Notes under the pieces: generated by a model
The model's input: the letters and a program-made list of their open reading frames with translations, nothing else
Databases searched by the model: none
Told to the model about the DNA's origin: nothing
Position numbers and translations under genes: made by a program
Part shown: positions 1-3,784 of the stretch, in pieces
How the letters are laid out: every line of letters starts with the position of its first letter
How positions within the stretch are numbered: position 1 is the first letter of the stretch
Origin: Nitrospira sp.
GTDB taxonomy: Bacteria; Nitrospirota; Nitrospiria; Nitrospirales; Nitrospiraceae
DNA length: 5,190 nucleotides
Direction of reading: 5' to 3'
NCBI GenBank assembly: GCA_025360665.1
Contig: JANYBU010000357.1
Span: 1 to 5,190 of the forward strand

Positions 1-83
1 CGCAGCGAATGGCCATGGGCCAGGCCCAGGCTCACGGTCTCACGGTCTTCCGCACTCATGTGTCGATAGGATTTCTTTGACAT
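1..83 (-). CDS. IS30-family transposase, N-terminal fragment running off the left edge
   Basis: Reading leftward from the ATG at 83-81, the frame stays open for 27 complete codons to the window edge. It begins MSKKSYRHMSAEDRETVSLG and continues LAHGHSL. The pattern of a short basic start, Y-x-H-x-S-x-E-(D/E)-R-E-x-(V/I), then GLA-x-G-x-SL, is the usual opening of IS30 transposases. It precedes their helix-turn-helix DNA-binding domain. The DDE catalytic core would lie outside the window, so intactness of the enzyme is unknown. A weak ribosome binding site (TAAGGTG read on the minus strand, about 95-89) sits at normal distance. It is buried in a hairpin described separately. Confidence 0.78.
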   Translation of the reverse strand, partial: MSKKSYRHMSAEDRETVSLGLAHGHSL

Positions 84-84
84 G

Positions 85-119
85 GCAACACCTTAGCCCA
101 TCAGGGCCTGTCGTGTTGC
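85..119 (-). promoter_or_regulatory. Hairpin sequestering the transposase ribosome binding site
   Basis: A perfect 7-base inverted repeat, GCAACAC at 85-91 and GTGTTGC at 113-119, encloses a second perfect repeat, GCCC at 96-99 and GGGC at 104-107, with a 4-base loop. Together they make one imperfect stem-loop with an internal loop. In minus-strand RNA it ends one base before the transposase ATG and contains its AAGGTG ribosome binding site. The outer arm lies in the presumed terminal repeat, so only transcripts entering from outside the element would fold it. In IS10 and IS50 such structures block transposase translation from read-through RNA; applying that here is inference. Confidence 0.5.
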
Positions 120-141
120 ACTTGGAGTTAGAACTCAAGGA

Positions 142-471
142 GTGTTTGGATGGGAAGATACGGGGTGTCGTGTCGAGCGGGCCGAAGGCGTGCTGGTGCG
201 CGACGGGCAATGGTCCACGGACGGATTCTGGACCGTCGATGTGCGTCTTTCCTCGTTCACCGTGGCTGGCGTGGTGGCTTCGGAATGCCGCTTCATTCGA
301 TTGGAAATCCACCCGGGCACCCACGCGCATACAATCGCCGAGGCAACGCCGTTGACCACAGGCACCAGGATCGTCTTTGGCGGCCCGCTGCTCGTGGATC
401 ATGATCCGCCGGGCTGGCTTGAGGTGCATCCAGATACCGACTTTGCTGTCACCCCACCCGCCCGTGAATAG
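142..471 (+). CDS. Hypothetical beta-rich protein, probably 5'-truncated by the IS30 element
   Basis: This frame encodes 109 residues from a GTG. I do not recognise the family. It looks like a real protein: hydrophobic and charged residues alternate as in beta strands, with a conserved-looking centre (CRFIRLEIHPGTHAHTIAEA) and a C-terminal stretch FGGPLLVDHDPPGWLEVHP. No signal peptide or membrane segment is visible, and a small beta-barrel is only a guess. The start is weak. AAGGAG at 137-142 overlaps the GTG, so it cannot serve it. That motif is well placed for an ATG at 150 in another frame, but that frame is arginine-rich and looks like a shadow. Upstream the frame meets TAG at 94-96 inside the IS, with no other start codon. 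The likeliest reading is a longer gene that lost its 5' end to the insertion. It could still be translated, and it is co-directional with the next gene. Confidence 0.6.
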   Translation: MFGWEDTGCRVERAEGVLVRDGQWSTDGFWTVDVRLSSFTVAGVVASECRFIRLEIHPGTHAHTIAEATPLTTGTRIVFGGPLLVDHDPPGWLEVHPDTDFAVTPPARE

Positions 472-545
472 CCGAGGGTGCCCCAGGACATGGCCTACGC
501 GTAGCGGCTTGGCTGTGCGGGCTTGGGCGTGGGGCGAGAGTAGTT

Positions 546-550
546 GGAGA
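546..550 (+). promoter_or_regulatory. Ribosome binding site for the GNAT-like gene
   Basis: GGAGA lies 5 bases before the ATG at 556. It overlaps a possible in-frame TTG start at 544, which therefore has no ribosome binding site of its own. This decides the start in favour of ATG 556. Confidence 0.55.
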
Positions 551-555
551 AGAGC

Positions 556-1236
556 ATGTTTCGTATTGAGAGACGGTCTGCACACGAAGTGCGGTGCGAT
601 CAGGAGTTGGTCGCACGCATCCGTACGATCCTGGAGGCGAGTTACGAGGACCCAGCATGCCTGTTGGCGCGGGAGCTTGCGCGCGCGACCGTTATCTATC
701 TAGGGAGCAGCCAGGGAAGCCTCGTGTGCTTCTTTATGCTGATGTGGCATCTGTTGCCTCTCCCCGACGGCACGTCAATGCCGTCGGTGTATCTGGGCCT
801 CAGCGCGAGCAATGCCGCAACAAAAGGGCGCGGTTTCACGATACGACTCTACAAACGCTTTATCGCCGACGCTGTGGGGTGGGAGGGATCGGATGGTCAG
901 CCGCTGTTTCTGTGGGGTACAACGGCAAGTCCGTTGGTGCTGAGAATTGTGCACCGCGTGTTTGGGTCCGTTTGCCCCGATAGGGAGGGCAGATATTCGG
1001 AACTTGCTGCGGTTCATGCGCAGGCAATCCGCCGGTATCTCTCATTGAGCGAGTCTGATTTCGTTCATCCTTTGGTGTTGCCAGGGATTGCCAGGGATAC
1101 TCGGTATCGGGACGAGGAGCGCTCAAGACACATGAAGGATATATCTGGGCCGGATGACATATTTGATCGACTTGGGATTTCTGAAAGCCGAGGAGATCGG
1201 CTGTTGTTCATGGCCGCTCTTCCAAGAGAGATCTAG
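556..1236 (+). CDS. GNAT-fold-like protein (putative acyltransferase)
   Basis: The protein is 226 residues from ATG 556. Family assignment rests on the order of elements, not on a firm match. A helical N-terminus (about 15-30, 35-44) is followed by hydrophobic strands at 45-50 and 55-67. A strand PSVYLGLSAS (76-85) then leads into KGRGFTIRLYKRF (90-102), which resembles the acetyl-CoA/acyl-CoA-binding loop and helix of GNAT proteins (Q/R-x-x-G-x-G/A). Next come a strand QPLFLWGTT (115-123) and a helix ending in VFG (135-137), like the beta5/alpha4 part of the fold. The C-terminal 60 residues are polar and unassigned. No signal peptide is seen. The gene lies 84 bases after the preceding ORF and 44 bases before a FabG-like reductase, so co-transcription is likely. 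A role in modifying an acyl or amino substrate together with that reductase is inference. It could also be a non-catalytic GNAT relative. Confidence 0.6.
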   Translation: MFRIERRSAHEVRCDQELVARIRTILEASYEDPACLLARELARATVIYLGSSQGSLVCFFMLMWHLLPLPDGTSMPSVYLGLSASNAATKGRGFTIRLYKRFIADAVGWEGSDGQPLFLWGTTASPLVLRIVHRVFGSVCPDREGRYSELAAVHAQAIRRYLSLSESDFVHPLVLPGIARDTRYRDEERSRHMKDISGPDDIFDRLGISESRGDRLLFMAALPREI

Positions 1237-1280
1237 GGACAGCGACTTTTCAGCAGCCATGCGGTGGATGCAGAGGTCAT

Positions 1281-2036
1281 ATGGCGGATGAGGGGACGGG
1301 CCAGTTAGACGGGTTGCGGGTGTTAATCACGGGTGCCAGTCGAGGCATCGGATATGCCATCGCTGATGCCTGCCTTCGGGAAGGTGCGACGGTTGGTGTC
1401 AACTATTTGGCTTCGGAGGAACGGGCTCGTGAACTGCAAGAGAAACATCCGAAACGGGCGCATTTGGTGCCATTCGATGTGCGTGATTATCAACAGGTAG
1501 CTTGTGGAGTAAGGCGGTTTGTGCAGTTGGCCGGGCATGTTGATGGGCTTGTAAACAATGCGGGGGTGTTCGCAAACGGGTTTCTGGTGCGTGCGAATAT
1601 GGCGGAATGCCGGGTGCTGCTGGATACGAATTTGCTGGGCGTAATTCATTGCACCAATGCCGTGTTGCCGGCCATGGTCAAGCAGAAACGCGGTGTGATT
1701 GTGTGCATGAGCTCGATTGCCGCCATGCATCCCTCGCCGGGACAAGCGGTTTACGCTGCGACCAAAGGCGGTATTGAGGCCTTTACACGTGTGGTCGCTG
1801 CGGAATATGTGACGAGAGGAATACGAGTCAACTGTGTGCGTCCGGGCCCGACCGATACGGATATGCTCCGCCAACTGGATCAGGACACACGACGCCAGCT
1901 GTTAGGGCGGATTCAGCAGGGGCGATTCATCCAGCCCAGCGATATTGCTGATTTGCTGGTACTGTTGCTTGGCCGCACAGGGGAACGACTTACGGGCATG
2001 ACCCTCACGATTGATGGTGGATGCAGCCTGGGGTGA
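1281..2036 (+). CDS. FabG-like short-chain dehydrogenase/reductase
   Basis: This is a 251-residue cytoplasmic classical SDR of normal length for 3-oxoacyl-ACP reductases. The Rossmann nucleotide-binding motif TGASRGIG is at 17-24. NNAG is at 92-95. The catalytic tetrad is complete: Asn117, Ser145, Tyr158 and Lys162, with Y-A-A-T-K forming the YxxxK motif. The PG motif follows at 188-189, and the family-typical C-terminus (GMTLTIDGG) is at 239-247. The enzyme should reduce a keto group, typically a 3-oxoacyl thioester, using NAD(P)H. The exact substrate cannot be read from sequence because many SDR paralogues share these motifs. AGAGG at 1272-1276 sits 4 bases before the ATG, a slightly tight ribosome binding site. 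The gene follows the GNAT-like gene by 44 bases and is probably in the same operon. No neighbouring ACP or synthase is in view, so a housekeeping fatty-acid role is not supported. Confidence 0.93.
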   Translation: MADEGTGQLDGLRVLITGASRGIGYAIADACLREGATVGVNYLASEERARELQEKHPKRAHLVPFDVRDYQQVACGVRRFVQLAGHVDGLVNNAGVFANGFLVRANMAECRVLLDTNLLGVIHCTNAVLPAMVKQKRGVIVCMSSIAAMHPSPGQAVYAATKGGIEAFTRVVAAEYVTRGIRVNCVRPGPTDTDMLRQLDQDTRRQLLGRIQQGRFIQPSDIADLLVLLLGRTGERLTGMTLTIDGGCSLG

Positions 2037-2062
2037 ACAGCAGTCGTTGGTCAGGGGAGGCG

Positions 2063-2085
2063 GGCTGCGCCGGGCGCGGTGAGCC
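2063..2085 (+). terminator. GC-rich hairpin after the reductase gene, possible weak terminator
   Basis: GGCT-GCGC at 2063-2070 and GCGC at 2074-2077 plus AGCC at 2082-2085 can pair around a CGG loop, with a 4-base bulge (2078-2081). It begins 26 bases after the stop codon. No T-run follows, so it is not a standard intrinsic terminator. It may instead be an RNA 3'-end stabiliser or chance in GC-rich DNA. Confidence 0.25.
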
Positions 2086-2116
2086 GTCAGAAAGTCTTGC
2101 GTAGCGAGGGCTCAAT

Positions 2117-2209
2117 ATGATCGGCCTGTCTGGGTGGCGGCGTGTATTCTGGCAGGGCAAGTCGCATGGTCGGCTTTGGAACTGGGGTTCACAGGCTGCC
2201 TTCCGGTAG
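2117..2209 (+). CDS. Doubtful 30-residue Trp/Arg-rich small ORF
   Basis: An ATG at 2117 is preceded by GAGGG at 2106-2110, 6 bases away, and opens 30 codons ending in TAG. The peptide has four tryptophans (positions 7, 12, 21, 23) and several basic residues. No family is recognised. Ribosome-site spacing is the only positive evidence, and a frame of this length is easily random in GC-rich DNA. Confidence 0.13.
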   Translation: MIGLSGWRRVFWQGKSHGRLWNWGSQAAFR

Positions 2210-2302
2210 CGGGCGAGAGCTGGACGTAAGGATTAGTAGTTCATTCTATGAAACTGCCGGCGTGAACACTGAGCGCAGACAGCCGCATCCCCTCAGCAAC
2301 CG

Positions 2303-2309
2303 AAGGAGG
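2303..2309 (+). promoter_or_regulatory. Strong ribosome binding site of the lipoprotein gene
   Basis: AAGGAGG lies 8 bases before the ATG at 2318. It is the best Shine-Dalgarno match in the window, fixes the lipoprotein start, and suggests efficient translation. Confidence 0.8.
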
Positions 2310-2317
2310 CCTGTGTC

Positions 2318-3508
2318 ATGACTGTTCGCCGACATCCCTACGCGGTGATCACGGCAACGCTGGTTCTGATCTATTGCACAAGTGTTCTGAGTGGATGCAC
2401 CTCTCCCATGCACTACCGGAGCTATCTCTACGAGAGGCACAACTACGTCGCGAATGAATATGTCATGCGCGACACCAACGCCATTCCGATTCCCAAGGGG
2501 CAGCACGTCACACTGACGCTAGATGCCATTCACCTCGGATTCATTCACCGCGAAATGGATCGCCACCACTCCTGGGGCTACGATCGAGGCCGGGGGTTCT
2601 TTTATGACGAGTACCAACCGGAAGACGGATTAGGCGGGCGTGAACTGTGGACAGTCGCAGAGATCACCCCGCTCGATCAGGCCGATACGTTGCGGCTGAA
2701 AGGCGAACGGCTGGTCTACGCTTCTCGCATTATGCAAGACCAAGAATCCTTCACGTTTCTGCCGCTCAACGATGATGAACGGATCATGCTGGATGCCATC
2801 GTGCACAAAGGCTATCACGTCGATATCCATGTCTATTCCGTGCACGGCGTCGCCTTGAAACGCCAACTCCTCATCACCGCCCGATCGGGTCTTGGCGATC
2901 TCGCCTGGACCGCCGTGAAGGGCGTCGTCCAATCGTCGTGGGGGTTCCTGACGGATGGGCTCTTCAGCGCGATCGAATCCAAGGCCAAGGAGCCGCTCTT
3001 TTTCGAGCAACTGCTCCTGAAGGCCAGTGCCGAACTCGAATTCAACGGCTCCGTCGATCTCGTCCTTAGCGATACAGCGACTCGGCCATCACCCGCTCCC
3101 TACATTCTCTACGATCTTGTGAAGTCCGAACTCGACCGAGATCGCGACGGAAAGATTGACCGTGACGTCAAAGAGGCCATCAGCGCCTACGCCCGCAACC
3201 TGGCATGCGCGGAATATCCGTCGGAGCCTGCCAAGTGCCTGATGATTCCGTCATCGTATGATTCCGCCAGTCGCAGTGTGATTCCTGAATATTCCCCGCT
3301 CATTGACCTGCCGAAAACCATGTCGGATTATGTGCAGGCCTATCTGTACCTGCATGGACGAAACCAGCCGACGCTGTTTCCAGATCCTTCACGACCTCGA
3401 GTGTTATCGGAAGAGGACAGGCGGAGTCCCACGGAATTTCTGAAACGGCACAACCGATCATTCGTGCAATTTTCAATTGCCACCCAGTCTCTTGGTCTGA
3501 TCGAATAA
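2318..3508 (+). CDS. Outer-membrane-type lipoprotein of unknown family with an EF-hand-like loop
   Basis: The protein is 396 residues. Its N-terminus is a lipoprotein signal: basic start (RRH), hydrophobic core 9-20, and lipobox V-L-S-G-C with the lipidated Cys27. Thr, not Asp, follows the cysteine, so by the Lol rule an outer-membrane location is expected. The mature part (28-396) has no further convincing membrane helix. Residues 60-180 look beta-rich (HVTLTLDAIHLGF, YHVDIHVYSVHGV). Residues 190-225 form a Gly/Trp-containing amphipathic stretch. At 273-281 D-R-D-R-D-G-K-I-D matches positions 1, 3, 5, 6, 8 and 9 of a calcium-binding EF-hand loop. Position 12 is Val284 instead of Glu/Asp, so calcium binding is uncertain. 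Cys297 and Cys307 could form a disulfide in the periplasm. I do not recognise the overall family. The gene stands 272 bases before the secreted caspase-Skp gene on the same strand, and a functional link is inference. Confidence 0.88.
   Translation: MTVRRHPYAVITATLVLIYCTSVLSGCTSPMHYRSYLYERHNYVANEYVMRDTNAIPIPKGQHVTLTLDAIHLGFIHREMDRHHSWGYDRGRGFFYDEYQPEDGLGGRELWTVAEITPLDQADTLRLKGERLVYASRIMQDQESFTFLPLNDDERIMLDAIVHKGYHVDIHVYSVHGVALKRQLLITARSGLGDLAWTAVKGVVQSSWGFLTDGLFSAIESKAKEPLFFEQLLLKASAELEFNGSVDLVLSDTATRPSPAPYILYDLVKSELDRDRDGKIDRDVKEAISAYARNLACAEYPSEPAKCLMIPSSYDSASRSVIPEYSPLIDLPKTMSDYVQAYLYLHGRNQPTLFPDPSRPRVLSEEDRRSPTEFLKRHNRSFVQFSIATQSLGLIE
3155..3181 (+). other. EF-hand-like loop coding segment in the lipoprotein
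   Basis: Residues 280-288 region and the preceding aspartates (Asp273, Asp275, Asp277, Gly278, Ile280, Asp281; coding bases from about 3134) form a DxDxDG-x-I-D pattern. A helix-like DLVKSEL precedes it and VKEAISAYA follows it. This is the only recognisable motif in the mature lipoprotein. The Val at loop position 12 departs from the canonical acidic residue. Confidence 0.4.
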
Positions 3509-3691
3509 GACGAGATGTTCGCGAAGCCTGCTTTTATACACAACCGGTCATGCACAGGACACGACACAACGTGACACATGCGGGGTGCACGAAGGATCAG
3601 CTCCGTGCTACGCATCCGGTCTGTTGGCTCGCTGCCTCATGCAGGGCCGTGCCGGCAGTCGGCGACTGGCCATGTGAGGGGGGGAGATCCG
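3509..3691 (+). other. Intergenic spacer upstream of the micro-ORF and caspase gene
   Basis: No convincing terminator follows the lipoprotein stop. The AAGC/GCTT pair at about 3524-3533 would leave a 2-base loop. TTCGCGAA at 3518-3525 is a perfect 8-base palindrome. CAGTC at 3656-3660 and GACTG at 3664-3668 can pair around GGC. ATCCGG occurs at 3614, 3687 and 3729. A promoter for the caspase gene is expected here, but I could not pick one out with confidence. Confidence 0.35.
3683..3686 (+). promoter_or_regulatory. Ribosome binding site of the micro-ORF
   Basis: GGAG, at the end of a G-run (3678-3686), lies 5 bases before the GTG at 3692. It supports translation of the 30-residue frame upstream of the caspase gene. 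Confidence 0.4.
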
Positions 3692-3784
3692 GTGGAAACA
3701 GAAGCGTTCGGGTACAGCCCTTGCTGGTATCCGGAGAAGGATGAGCTGGGGTGGATGGCAGTATGCAAAGGAGACGCATCATGA
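3692..3784 (+). CDS. 30-residue micro-ORF overlapping the caspase start (possible leader or coupled small protein)
   Basis: A GTG with a well-placed GGAG opens 30 codons. The TGA stop (3782-3784) shares bases with the caspase ATG (3781-3783) as ATGA, the arrangement typical of translational coupling. The peptide is acidic and aromatic with two cysteines: it begins METEAFGYSPCWYPEKDELG and ends WMAVCKGDAS. It has no signal peptide and no family I know. The same frame stays open back to an ATG at 3578, but that upstream part is arginine-rich and unconvincing. The caspase ribosome binding site lies inside its last codons. It could be a leader peptide that sets caspase translation, a small partner protein, the tail of a decayed gene, or chance. 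Confidence 0.35.
   Translation: METEAFGYSPCWYPEKDELGWMAVCKGDAS
3767..3773 (+). promoter_or_regulatory. Strong ribosome binding site of the caspase-Skp gene
   Basis: AAAGGAG lies 7 bases before ATG 3781. It favours 3781 over an in-frame ATG at 3763, which would add MQRRRI and has no good ribosome binding site. A second ATG at 3784 is possible but changes the protein by one residue only. Confidence 0.75.

Larger units (their letters stand above)
1..137 (-). mobile_element. End of an IS30-family insertion sequence
   Basis: The left edge holds the transposase-proximal end of an IS30-family element; the rest lies outside the window. The identification rests on the leftward transposase N-terminus (1-83) and on a terminal-repeat-like stretch around 114-136, which begins TGTTGCACTTGG and ends TTAGAACTC. 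Such TGTTGCA/TGCAACA ends fit my recollection of IS30-family inverted repeats, but the partner repeat is not in view. The outer boundary is therefore uncertain by several bases (about 136-141), and no target duplication can be tested. Confidence 0.65.
2037..2317 (+). other. Intergenic spacer between the reductase and lipoprotein genes
   Basis: This 281-base spacer holds a GC-rich hairpin shortly after the reductase stop (2063-2085), one doubtful 30-codon ORF (2117-2209), and the strong ribosome binding site of the lipoprotein gene at its end. I see no convincing sigma-70 promoter, tRNA or repeat. A lipoprotein promoter probably lies here, because the gap is much longer than the gaps inside the preceding gene pair. 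Confidence 0.5.

Noticed and set aside
150..404. 84-codon frame with AAGGAG ideally spaced before ATG 150
   Set aside because: The ribosome-site spacing is good, but the product is extremely arginine-rich and unlike a folded protein, while the 142 frame over the same bases looks genuine. The AAGGAG may be a remnant or coincidence at the IS junction.
495..504. Perfect 10-base palindrome CTACGCGTAG between the first two plus-strand genes
   Set aside because: It is too short to be a terminator, has no T-run, and is unremarkable as a single copy. It may be chance.
40..585. Long minus-strand open frame of 181 codons
   Set aside because: It crosses the IS end and runs antisense to the better supported 142-471 frame. 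Its residue composition is typical of the complement of a GC-rich gene, and its left part conflicts with the transposase frame.
1323..1874. 183-codon minus-strand open frame
   Set aside because: It is wholly antisense to the SDR gene, whose motifs are complete. The product is His/Arg-rich with no recognisable domain.
2150..2165. Sigma-54-like promoter (TGGCA ... TCGCA) in the spacer before the lipoprotein gene
   Set aside because: The GG and GC elements are separated by 11 bases instead of the required 10, and the downstream half is TCGCA, not TTGCA.
3518..3540. Terminator or promoter just after the lipoprotein gene (AAGC/GCTT followed by TTTATACA)
   Set aside because: The stem would have only a 2-base loop, and the TATACA-like box lacks a matching -35 element at the right distance.
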